From: Alphaproteobacteria bacterium
Lineage (GTDB): Bacteria > Pseudomonadota > Alphaproteobacteria > UBA7887
NCBI GenBank assembly: GCA_028289725.1
Contig: JANQOH010000315.1
Location: forward strand, 1-11,238
DNA length: 11,238 bases
Reading direction: 5' to 3'
Position numbers and translations under genes: made by a program
Shown here: positions 4,927-11,238 of the stretch, piece by piece
Numbering within the stretch: position 1 is the stretch's first letter
Layout of the letters: every line of letters starts with the position of its first letter
The notes under the pieces: generated by a model
Database searches by the model: none
Told to the model about the DNA's origin: nothing
What the model saw: only the letters and a program-made list of their open reading frames with translations

Positions 4927-6075
4927 ATGCCAGTAGATTATTCTCCCAATCAGGGGCTCATCGGCGTGCCGGGCAGCCGTTGGCGGCTCAATACGCCGGC
5001 ATTGGTCCTCGATTTGGATGCGTTGGAACGCAATATCGACGCGATGGCGGCGCATTGCCGAACAACCGGCCAAGCGCTCAGGCCGCATGCCAAGAGCCAC
5101 AAATGCACGGAAATCGCGCGTCGTCAAAAAGCAGCAGGCGCGTTGGGCACTTGTTGCGCCACGATCCGCGAAGCGGAGGTCATGGTCGGCGCGGGTGTTG
5201 ACGGCGTTCTGATCACGTCGCCCGTGAGCAGCGATCCGAAGATTGACCGGCTCATGGCGTTGCACGCAGCCAACGCCACCTTAATGGTCGCCTCCGACAC
5301 CCCCGAAAATGTCACGGCGCTGGAGGCGGCGGCAAAGGCTAGATCGGTGGACCACCCGCTATCGGTGGTGGTCGATTTTGATGTTGGGACGCACCGTACC
5401 GGCGCCGACGGACAAGAGGCGGTGATTGCGTTGGCGCGTCAAATCGATGCGGCCGATGCGCTGCGATTTGCCGGCGTGCAGGCGTATTATGGCCATATCC
5501 AACACATCGAAGCGTACGACGAACGGAAAGCAGCGGTCGCACAGGAAGCGGCGCGCCTCAAAGCCGTGGTGGCGGCCTTGAATGAGGCCGGTTTGGCCCC
5601 GGACATCGTCACCGGCGGCGGCACCGGAACCCATGATATCGACCATCGCGAAGCGGTCTTTAGTGAACTACAGGCCGGTTCGTATCTTTTCACCGATGTT
5701 CAATACAATGTCTGTGCGCTGACGCCTGACAAACCGCGGCCGTTCGAACCGTCTCTGTTCGTGCATGCCAGCGTCGTAAATAATGTTCATGATAGCCATG
5801 CAATTATCGACGCAGGGCTAAAGAGCTTCGCGACAGATGGTCCGGCGCCCGAGTTCGCCGCCGGCACACCGATTGGCGCGACTTATCGATTTTTCGGCGA
5901 CGAGCACGGCGCGGTCGTCTATGGCGATGCGAATGAGCGCCTGGATGTCGGCGCGCAGGTCGCCTGCGTGGTGCCGCATTGCGATCCGACCGTGAACTTG
6001 TACGACGTGTATCACTGCGTGCGCGGTGACACTTTGGTCGAAATTTGGCCAATTGAAGCCAGAGGAAATCCATGA
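4927..6075 (+). CDS. DSD1-family PLP-dependent enzyme (D-threonine / 3-hydroxy-D-aspartate aldolase-like)
   Basis: A 382-residue cytosolic enzyme of the D-threonine aldolase/D-serine dehydratase fold (alanine racemase-like N-terminal barrel, C-terminal beta domain). The ATG at 4927 has GGAAGG eight bases upstream; the longer open frame from 4795 only crosses the promoter region. RPHAKSHK (52-59) carries the PLP lysine K56, as in D-threonine aldolases (RPHxKxHK). GGGTGTHD (near residue 234) should bind the PLP phosphate. PHCDPTVNLYD near the C-terminus supplies H351 and D353, matching the His/Asp pair that binds the essential divalent metal in D-threonine aldolase. Relatives cleave D-3-hydroxy amino acids to glycine plus an aldehyde or glyoxylate, or dehydrate D-serine or 3-hydroxyaspartate; sequence alone does not separate these. 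Its stop overlaps the next start by 4 bp (ATGA), so it heads a four-gene operon. The bhcABD partners of the beta-hydroxyaspartate cycle are not adjacent. Confidence 0.9.
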   Translation: MPVDYSPNQGLIGVPGSRWRLNTPALVLDLDALERNIDAMAAHCRTTGQALRPHAKSHKCTEIARRQKAAGALGTCCATIREAEVMVGAGVDGVLITSPVSSDPKIDRLMALHAANATLMVASDTPENVTALEAAAKARSVDHPLSVVVDFDVGTHRTGADGQEAVIALARQIDAADALRFAGVQAYYGHIQHIEAYDERKAAVAQEAARLKAVVAALNEAGLAPDIVTGGGTGTHDIDHREAVFSELQAGSYLFTDVQYNVCALTPDKPRPFEPSLFVHASVVNNVHDSHAIIDAGLKSFATDGPAPEFAAGTPIGATYRFFGDEHGAVVYGDANERLDVGAQVACVVPHCDPTVNLYDVYHCVRGDTLVEIWPIEARGNP

Positions 6076-8411
6076 CCTCTTCCCTGCAGTTCGGCATCGG
6101 CCAACCGCTACGGCGCAAGGAGGATGTGCGACTGCTTACGGGTCATGGTCAGTTTGTTGAAGATCACAATCACCCCGACCAAGTGCACGCTTGGTTTGTG
6201 CGTTCGGCCGAAGCGCATGGCACATTGACGTCCGTTGACACGGAAGCGGCCCGGACAATGCCGGGCGTTTTAGGCGTCTATGCCGGTGCGGACATTGGCG
6301 TTGCGCTGGGGCCGATGCCGGTCGGCGTGCGGCCCAGCTTTGCCGACGGCCGCCCCATGGCGGTGCCGTCCCAGCCGATGCTGGCAACGGACCGCGTGCG
6401 CTACGTCGGCGATACGGTTGCCATGGTCATCGCCGAGACACCGGACCAGGCCCGCGATGCCGCGGAATCGATCTGGGTTGAGATTGCGCCGTTGCCGGTA
6501 ACGGTCGATGCGCGAAGCGCGCTTGAGGCAGATGCGCCGATTTTGTGGGACAGCGTACCCGGCAATCTGTGTTTCGACTGGGAGGCAGGCGACGCGGACG
6601 CGACGAACGCAGCGTTTGCCGCGGCCGCCCATATCGTATCGCTCGACGTCACAAATGACCGCGTCGTGATCGGCGCGATGGAAACGCGCGGTGGCTTAGC
6701 GCGGTACGACGCGGCGACGGATCGCTTTACGCTGCATACCGCGTCGCAGATGCCGCATCCCTTGCGCGAAGAGCTCGCGAAAATCTTTGACCTGCCGCAA
6801 GAGCGCTTCCATGTGCTGGTCGACGATGTCGGCGGCGGATTCGGCATCAAGAATTCGGTTTATGTCGAAATCCCGCTTATCCTTTGGGCGGCGCGCGCGC
6901 TTGGCCGTCCGGTGAAGTGGATCGACGAGCGGACCGACGGGTTCTTGACCGACTATCAAGGCCGCGGCCGCGACCAACGCGCGGAACTCGCTTTGGACGA
7001 AGATGGGCGTTTTCTCGGACTGAGAGTCGACATCGTCGCCGATCTCGGCGCCTTCCCGTCGCCGCGCGGCGCGATACCACCGACTTTCAACACCGCTTCG
7101 TTGAGCGGCGCCTATAAGACGCCCGCCATTCACGTGCGATCGCGCGCCGCGCTGACCAACAAGGTGCCGACCGAGGTCTACCGCGGTGCCGGCCGGCCGG
7201 AAAATTTGCACATGCTGGAGCGCTTGGTCGATGTCGCCGCGCATGACTTGGGCGTCGATCGCATCGAACTGCGCCGGCGCAACACGATCCCACCGGAAAT
7301 GTTGCCATACAAAACACCGCTCGGCCTCACCTACGATGCGGGACGATATGAAGAAACATTGGACGCGGGCCTAGCGCAAGCGGATTGGGCGGGTTTTTCT
7401 GCGCGGCGCGCGAATTCTGAGCAAGCCAGCCGTCTACGCGGCTTCGGCGTCGCTAATTTCGTCGAGCGCTGCGGCCACGGCGTCGACGACTCGGCGGAGT
7501 TGCGGATTGAATCGGACGGCAGCGCGACCGTGCTAACCGGCACCATGTCGAATGGTCAGGGTCACGAGACCGCCTTCGCGCAGATTGCCGGCGACCTGCT
7601 CGGCATCGATCCGATGCGCATTGAAGTCATTCAAGGTGACACCGATCGGGTTAAGGAGGGCGTGGGGACGGGCGGGTCACGGTCTATCCCGCTCGGCGGT
7701 GCATGTTTGCATTTCGCCTCTCACGATTTGGTGGAAAAAGCAAAGCCGATCGCCGGTCATTTGCTTGAGGCCGCCGCCGCCGATATCGAATTTGAGCAGG
7801 GCCGGTTTGTGATCGCGGGGACCGATCGGTGGGTCGATTGGTCGGCAATTGCGGCAGCTGCCAGCGATGGAAGCTTGCCCGCGAATATCGACGCGTCATT
7901 GGACGCGGTTGGACGTTTTTCGCCGCAGAACCACACCTACCCAAACGGATGCCATTGCTGCGAAGTTGAAGTCGACCCCGACACCGGTGCGGTTGAGATT
8001 ATGCGCTACACGGTTGCGCACGATTTTGGACGTGTGCTCAATCCGATCATGTTGGCGGGCCAAGTCCACGGTGGTGTCGTCCAAGGGCTCGGCCAAGCTT
8101 TGTTTGAACACACGGTTTATGACCCTGAGAGCGGTCAATTATTGTCTGGCTCATTAATGGACTATTGCCTACCGCATGCGGCCGATGTGCCGAACATAGA
8201 TTTCCATCCGTTGGTCACGGCCTCTCCGTCCAATCCGATGGGCTTCAAAGGGTGTGGTGAAGCTGGTGCAACCGGAGGCCCGCCGGCCTTGGTCAACGCC
8301 GTACTTGATGCACTATCACCGCTCGGCGTGCGCCACATCGACATGCCGCTGACGCCGCAACGGGTGTGGCAAGCTATTCAAGACGCAAAGGAGAAAAGCC
8401 GTGGCAATTGA
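6072..8411 (+). CDS. Xanthine dehydrogenase family molybdopterin-binding (large) subunit
   Basis: A 779-residue large subunit of the xanthine dehydrogenase/CO dehydrogenase/aldehyde oxidoreductase family, of full length. Residues about 18-140 form the a/b hammerhead domain (GHGQFVED; RVRYVGDTVAMVIAET). The Mo-cofactor domains follow, with TASQMPH (223-229), GGGFGIK (254-260), YRGAGRPE (370-377), GTMSNGQGHET near residue 490, GVGTGGSRS near 530 and GCGEAGATGGPPA with the likely catalytic base E730. YRGAGRPE rather than the AYRCSFR loop of CO dehydrogenase excludes a true CoxL. Such enzymes hydroxylate aldehydes, heterocycles or acyl-CoA using Mo with a 2Fe-2S subunit and an FAD subunit; neither partner is encoded nearby. 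The ATG overlaps the upstream stop by 4 bp; its 3' end overlaps the HAD gene by 11 bp. Fold and cofactor are certain, the substrate unknown. Confidence 0.95.
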   Translation: MTSSLQFGIGQPLRRKEDVRLLTGHGQFVEDHNHPDQVHAWFVRSAEAHGTLTSVDTEAARTMPGVLGVYAGADIGVALGPMPVGVRPSFADGRPMAVPSQPMLATDRVRYVGDTVAMVIAETPDQARDAAESIWVEIAPLPVTVDARSALEADAPILWDSVPGNLCFDWEAGDADATNAAFAAAAHIVSLDVTNDRVVIGAMETRGGLARYDAATDRFTLHTASQMPHPLREELAKIFDLPQERFHVLVDDVGGGFGIKNSVYVEIPLILWAARALGRPVKWIDERTDGFLTDYQGRGRDQRAELALDEDGRFLGLRVDIVADLGAFPSPRGAIPPTFNTASLSGAYKTPAIHVRSRAALTNKVPTEVYRGAGRPENLHMLERLVDVAAHDLGVDRIELRRRNTIPPEMLPYKTPLGLTYDAGRYEETLDAGLAQADWAGFSARRANSEQASRLRGFGVANFVERCGHGVDDSAELRIESDGSATVLTGTMSNGQGHETAFAQIAGDLLGIDPMRIEVIQGDTDRVKEGVGTGGSRSIPLGGACLHFASHDLVEKAKPIAGHLLEAAAADIEFEQGRFVIAGTDRWVDWSAIAAAASDGSLPANIDASLDAVGRFSPQNHTYPNGCHCCEVEVDPDTGAVEIMRYTVAHDFGRVLNPIMLAGQVHGGVVQGLGQALFEHTVYDPESGQLLSGSLMDYCLPHAADVPNIDFHPLVTASPSNPMGFKGCGEAGATGGPPALVNAVLDALSPLGVRHIDMPLTPQRVWQAIQDAKEKSRGN

Positions 8412-9114
8412 CGGCGTTGTGGCGTTGGGATTCGACGTGTTCGGTACGGTGGTCGATTGGCGCAGCTCAGTGACGGGCGAAGGCGAAGCGTTCGGCCGCG
8501 AGAAGGGTATTGAAAAAGATTGGTCTGCGTTCGCGGACCGCTGGCGCGCCGGCTACCAACCGGCCATGGAAGCGGTGCGGAACGGCACGCGGCCCTGGAC
8601 GATTTTGGATGTTCTTCACCGCGAGATTCTGGACGAGATGCTGGCGGAATTTAGCATCGAGGGCCTCAGCGAGACGGAAGTGGATCACCTCAATCGCGCA
8701 TGGCACCGACTGGATCCTTGGCCGGATTCGGTCGCCGGTTTGACGCGACTAAAAACCAAATACACCTTGTTCACGCTATCGAACGGCAATGTGGCGCTGA
8801 TGGTGAACATGGCGAAGCGCGCCGGCTTGCCGTGGGATGTCATATTGGGCGCGGAGATCGCGGGCCACTACAAACCGCAGCCTGGGGCCTACACAAAAAG
8901 CGTGTCACTGCTCGGATTGCAGCCCGAGCAAGCGATGCTGGTCGCGGCGCACAATGACGATCTGCGGGCCGCACGCGCGCTCGGCCTGCGCACTGCTTTT
9001 GTCCGTCGCCCGACTGAATATGGACCGGACCAAGATTTCGATACCGATGCCGAAGAGGATTGGGACATTGTCGCGGACGACTTTGTCGACCTCGCCAAAC
9101 AAATGGGCACGTAA
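8401..9114 (+). CDS. HAD superfamily hydrolase, haloacid dehalogenase type II-like
   Basis: A 237-residue soluble enzyme starting at GTG 8401, with GGAG seven bases upstream inside the end of the preceding gene. HAD motif I is FDVFGTVVDW with nucleophile D12 and T16; R49 in RWRAGYQ fits the substrate-binding arginine of L-2-haloacid dehalogenases; motif II is TLSNGN with S127 and N128; motif III is HYKPQPGAY with K158 and Y164; motif IV is VAAHNDDL with D187. In characterised L-2-haloacid dehalogenases the last segment has a Ser-x-Asn pair before the aspartate; here it reads Ala-x-His-like (AAHNDD), a difference seen in many unproven members of this subfamily. Dehalogenation is therefore possible but unproven; phosphatase or another hydrolase activity is an alternative. 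Co-transcribed with the Mo-subunit gene. Confidence 0.9.
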   Translation: MAIDGVVALGFDVFGTVVDWRSSVTGEGEAFGREKGIEKDWSAFADRWRAGYQPAMEAVRNGTRPWTILDVLHREILDEMLAEFSIEGLSETEVDHLNRAWHRLDPWPDSVAGLTRLKTKYTLFTLSNGNVALMVNMAKRAGLPWDVILGAEIAGHYKPQPGAYTKSVSLLGLQPEQAMLVAAHNDDLRAARALGLRTAFVRRPTEYGPDQDFDTDAEEDWDIVADDFVDLAKQMGT

Positions 9115-9116
9115 CT

Positions 9117-10013
9117 GTGACCATCCCGTTCAACAAGCAGCTTGATTTTACCTACGGCGTTGCCGACCAGGTTAGCCCGTTAATCCGCCGCGTGGTGGCG
9201 AAGAATCCGAGCGCATTCACGTTCCACGGCACGGGTACCTATATCGTGGGCCAGGGCAAAATCGCGGTGATCGACCCGGGGCCGGACATTGCCGGACATG
9301 TCGATGCCCTCGCCAAAGCGGTTGACGGTGAGGAAGTCACGCACATTGTCATCACCCATACGCACATCGATCATTCGCCGGCCGCCAAGCATCTGAAAGC
9401 GCTGACTGGCGCGGAAACCTACGGCTTTGGACCCCACGGCGGCGGGCGCGGCGGCGAAAAAGTCGAGGAAGGCGGCGATTGGGACTTTATGCCCGACCAT
9501 CGGATCGAAGATGGCGACATGATTGCGGGCGCCGGCTGGACGCTCGAAGCCGTGCATACACCAGGTCACACATCCAACCATTTGTGCTTCGGCCTGCGTG
9601 AGGAAGATGCGCTGTTTTCCGGCGATCATGTGATGGGTTGGTCAACGACCATTGTGTCACCGCCCGACGGCAACATGGCGGATTACATGGCGTCGCTCGA
9701 CAAGCTCCGCGCGCGCGACGACAAGCGTTATTACCCGACCCACGGCGCACCGATCGAAAAACCCGATGCCTTCGTGCGCGCTTTAGCGGCACATCGGCGT
9801 CAACGCGAACAGCAAATTGAGCGGTGCCTTGCCGATGGCGTCCATACCATTCCGGCCATGGTCGAACGCATGTACGCCGAAATCGATCAACGCCTGCACC
9901 GCGCCGCCGGCCGGTCGGTTCTCGCACACCTCATCCACATGGTTGAGACGGAACGGGCGGCATGCGACGGAGAACCGAGCCCCGATACGGCCTTTCGATT
10001 GCCGAATCGATAG
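9117..10013 (+). CDS. MBL-fold metallo-hydrolase (LACTB2-like)
   Basis: A 298-residue metallo-beta-lactamase-fold hydrolase, last gene of the operon. The GTG at 9117 is chosen because family-like sequence (TIPFNKQLDF, then VSPLIRRVVAKNPSAFTFHG) begins there and the upstream HAD gene stops only 2 bp earlier; the ATG at 9060 in the same frame would add residues that merely shadow the HAD gene. The ribosome site is weak, suggesting coupling. Metal ligands are all present: HTHIDH (H81, H83, D85, H86), GHTSNH (H151), SGDH (D170) and THG (H209). A glycine-rich insert at about 104-120 and a C-terminal helical, winged-helix-like region (230-280) place it with LACTB2-like bacterial hydrolases. Two zinc ions are expected. 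Likely reactions are hydrolysis of thioesters, lactones or phosphodiesters; the substrate is unknown. Confidence 0.92.
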   Translation: MTIPFNKQLDFTYGVADQVSPLIRRVVAKNPSAFTFHGTGTYIVGQGKIAVIDPGPDIAGHVDALAKAVDGEEVTHIVITHTHIDHSPAAKHLKALTGAETYGFGPHGGGRGGEKVEEGGDWDFMPDHRIEDGDMIAGAGWTLEAVHTPGHTSNHLCFGLREEDALFSGDHVMGWSTTIVSPPDGNMADYMASLDKLRARDDKRYYPTHGAPIEKPDAFVRALAAHRRQREQQIERCLADGVHTIPAMVERMYAEIDQRLHRAAGRSVLAHLIHMVETERAACDGEPSPDTAFRLPNR

Positions 10014-10032
10014 CCTACTTACGAAATTCGGC
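10001..10032. terminator. Inverted repeat spanning two convergent stop codons
   Basis: GCCGAAT at 10001-10007 is the exact reverse complement of ATTCGGC at 10026-10032, with an 18-nt spacer holding both stop codons (TAG 10011-10013 plus strand, TAA 10021-10019 minus strand). It might serve as a shared transcript end for the convergent MBL and methyltransferase genes. The long loop and absence of T-runs make it a weak candidate. Confidence 0.25.
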
Positions 10033-10795
10033 CTGCCTTGACTTTTAGCGGCCACCGCACGCGCCGCACTTTGTCGCCATCGCCCCAAACCGCGCCAAGA
10101 TCGTTGGCGAAATCGTGCATGGGGTCCTGCGCCATCGCCTTTCGCGCATTGCCCACGGAAGACCAGGTGCCGACATAGCCCAAGAAAGCTTTGAGCGACC
10201 AATCGACCTCGATCGCCAAGTCGGGCGGATCAATCAATTCAAACGGAAAAAACAGTTTTTCATACCCATCCTCGACATGAGCGCGTTCGGGCGGCCAATA
10301 GTGCCCAACGACATCGCGATAAAAATGGCCGATGACCGGGTCGGTTTCGGGATCAACCGTCATCGGACCATAACTCACGAGCGCGATCACACCGCCCGGC
10401 CGGGCGACGCGCCGTGCCTCGTCATAAAACGCATCGAGATCAAACCAATGGGCGGCTTGGGCTACGGCAACTAGGTCGACCGAACCGTCGCCTAACCCGC
10501 TGCTTTCCGCCGGCGCGCACCGATAGGTGACATTTGTATGTCGCGCGGCATTCTCAATCTGTGCGGCACTTGCGTCCGTCGCAACCACCTGATCGAAATG
10601 TGCGCCCAACAGCACCGAAAACTGGCCGGTGCCGCAGCCGCACTCCAACGCGCAACGCGTCGCCGGTGCAATCGAGGCGAGAAATTGCGCGAGGGCATCC
10701 GGATAATGCGGCCGATAACTCGCGTAGTCTTCCGAGCGCTCCGAAAAATGATCCTTAAACGCGCCAGCGTTCACGACACGCACCCCGGTATTCAC
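10019..10795 (-). CDS. Class I SAM-dependent methyltransferase
   Basis: A 258-residue soluble protein with a Methyltransf_11-type Rossmann core. After a start region DHFSERSEDYASYRPHYP (15-32), typical of a broad family of small-molecule methyltransferases, motif I is ALECGCGTGQFSVLL (49-63), the acidic end of strand 2 is VVATDASAAQI with D74, the QAAHWFDLDAFYDEARRVARPGG stretch (about 113-136, given in part) covers motifs IV and V, and a C-terminal cap rich in Trp and acidic residues follows (about 160-258). It transfers a methyl group from S-adenosylmethionine to an unknown small substrate. The GTG at 10795 overlaps the NUDIX stop by 4 bp (GTGA), indicating translational coupling; an internal GTG eight codons later (10771) is an alternative start. 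Its end is only 5 bp from the convergent MBL gene. Confidence 0.88.
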   Translation of the reverse strand: MNTGVRVVNAGAFKDHFSERSEDYASYRPHYPDALAQFLASIAPATRCALECGCGTGQFSVLLGAHFDQVVATDASAAQIENAARHTNVTYRCAPAESSGLGDGSVDLVAVAQAAHWFDLDAFYDEARRVARPGGVIALVSYGPMTVDPETDPVIGHFYRDVVGHYWPPERAHVEDGYEKLFFPFELIDPPDLAIEVDWSLKAFLGYVGTWSSVGNARKAMAQDPMHDFANDLGAVWGDGDKVRRVRWPLKVKAGRIS

Positions 10796-11238
10796 TCTTC
10801 GTCAAACACGAAGCGCCCGTGAATCGTCTGGAATCGCGGAACCGGCCGGTCGCCGTCCGCGGGCGGACGTTTAATTTGCTCACCAACCATTTCAAGCACG
10901 ACATGCGTAACCTGCGGGATGGGAAGCGCCATGGCCTCGCGCAAGCTGACCCATTTGAGATCGTTCAATTCACCGTTGCTGCGAAGCGCGCCTTGGGCAT
11001 GCTTGGCTTCGGCAATAAAGAAGCGTGCGTTGAACCGCCTGGGCCGTTTGGGCGGCGTCACGGCGCGGAAGACATAGTCCAGCGCGTCCAGTGCGGGTGC
11101 CAACCCTTGGTCGGCAAAGGCCTCCCAGGTTTCGCCTCGGCCCGGCGGCCGGGTTCCCGCCGGTACGGGCGCGCCAAGTAACAATCCGGTTTCCTCATAG
11201 GTCTCGCGAATGGCCGCGATCGCCAGGGCCTTCGCCCG
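10792..11238 (-). CDS. NUDIX hydrolase, N-terminus outside the window
   Basis: The visible 148 residues are open to the window edge, so the start lies beyond 11238. The Nudix box is seen at the very beginning: ALAIAAIRETYEETGLLLG, giving the REx2EExG core that binds Mg2+ (R-E-T-Y-E-E-T-G). Downstream come DYVFRAVTPPKRPRRFNARF and FIAEAKH, a beta strand pattern found in a common proteobacterial NUDIX group, then an acidic segment and a C-terminus ending FVFDEE. The family hydrolyses nucleoside diphosphates linked to another moiety; the substrate is not evident. The glycine that opens the Nudix box is off the window. Its TGA overlaps the methyltransferase GTG, so both are one minus-strand operon. 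A TTG inside the Nudix box (11184) cannot be the start because it would cut the catalytic motif. Confidence 0.92.
   Translation of the reverse strand, partial: RAKALAIAAIRETYEETGLLLGAPVPAGTRPPGRGETWEAFADQGLAPALDALDYVFRAVTPPKRPRRFNARFFIAEAKHAQGALRSNGELNDLKWVSLREAMALPIPQVTHVVLEMVGEQIKRPPADGDRPVPRFQTIHGRFVFDEE

Noticed and set aside
4927..6075. BhcC of the beta-hydroxyaspartate cycle
   Set aside because: The fold and motifs would allow it, but no bhcA, bhcB or bhcD gene is adjacent, so the specific name is not justified.
6072..8411. CO dehydrogenase CoxL
   Set aside because: The active-site loop reads YRGAGRPE instead of the AYRCSFR of true CO dehydrogenase, and CoxM/CoxS are absent.
9060..9116. 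Upstream ATG for the MBL hydrolase
   Set aside because: The extra residues are the shadow of the HAD gene end; the family N-terminus fits the GTG at 9117.

Overview
The window reads as chromosomal DNA of an alphaproteobacterium. The main reason is a clear gcrA gene (minus strand, 4361-4720); GcrA is a cell-cycle transcription factor known essentially only from Alphaproteobacteria. Moderately GC-rich sequence with AT-poor genes, GTG starts on several genes, and protein families common in this class (the DUF5666-like secreted protein, the PAS domain ending in an ITEIKR motif) agree with this. Genus cannot be told from the sequence. No rRNA, tRNA, CRISPR array, insertion sequence or phage gene was seen.

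Layout. (1) 1-152: the 3' end of an SMP-30/gluconolactonase-like gene. (2) 153-1604: a loosely packed, repeat-rich stretch with one minus-strand gene for a secreted DUF5666-like protein (440-1075). It is flanked by two direct copies of an 85-bp repeat (about 74% identical by hand count) and several inverted repeats. (3) 1605-4289, plus strand: a glutathione S-transferase-like protein, a PAS-only protein without an output domain, and a CPA2-type cation/proton antiporter. (4) 4304-4926: gcrA on the minus strand with its own rho-independent terminator. Its upstream region, shared with the divergent next operon, is AT-rich and carries three DnaA-box-like nonamers within 40 bp. (5) 4927-10013, plus strand: a tight four-gene operon of a DSD1-family PLP enzyme (D-threonine/3-hydroxy-D-aspartate aldolase-like), a molybdopterin-binding large subunit of the xanthine dehydrogenase/CO dehydrogenase family, a HAD type II hydrolase and a metallo-beta-lactamase-fold hydrolase. 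Spacings are a 4-bp overlap, an 11-bp overlap and a 2-bp gap. (6) 10019-11238, minus strand: a SAM-dependent methyltransferase coupled by a 4-bp overlap to a NUDIX hydrolase that runs off the window.

How the parts may work together. The four-gene operon is the best candidate for an uncharacterised pathway. A PLP enzyme acting on D-configured hydroxy-amino acids or releasing an aldehyde/oxo-acid, a Mo-hydroxylase large subunit, a HAD hydrolase and an MBL hydrolase are translationally packed together, yet the usual FAD and 2Fe-2S partners of the Mo-subunit are absent. The substrate cannot be inferred. The gcrA promoter region is the clearest regulatory signal: it fits the known Caulobacter circuit in which DnaA activates gcrA, and it could also affect the divergent operon.
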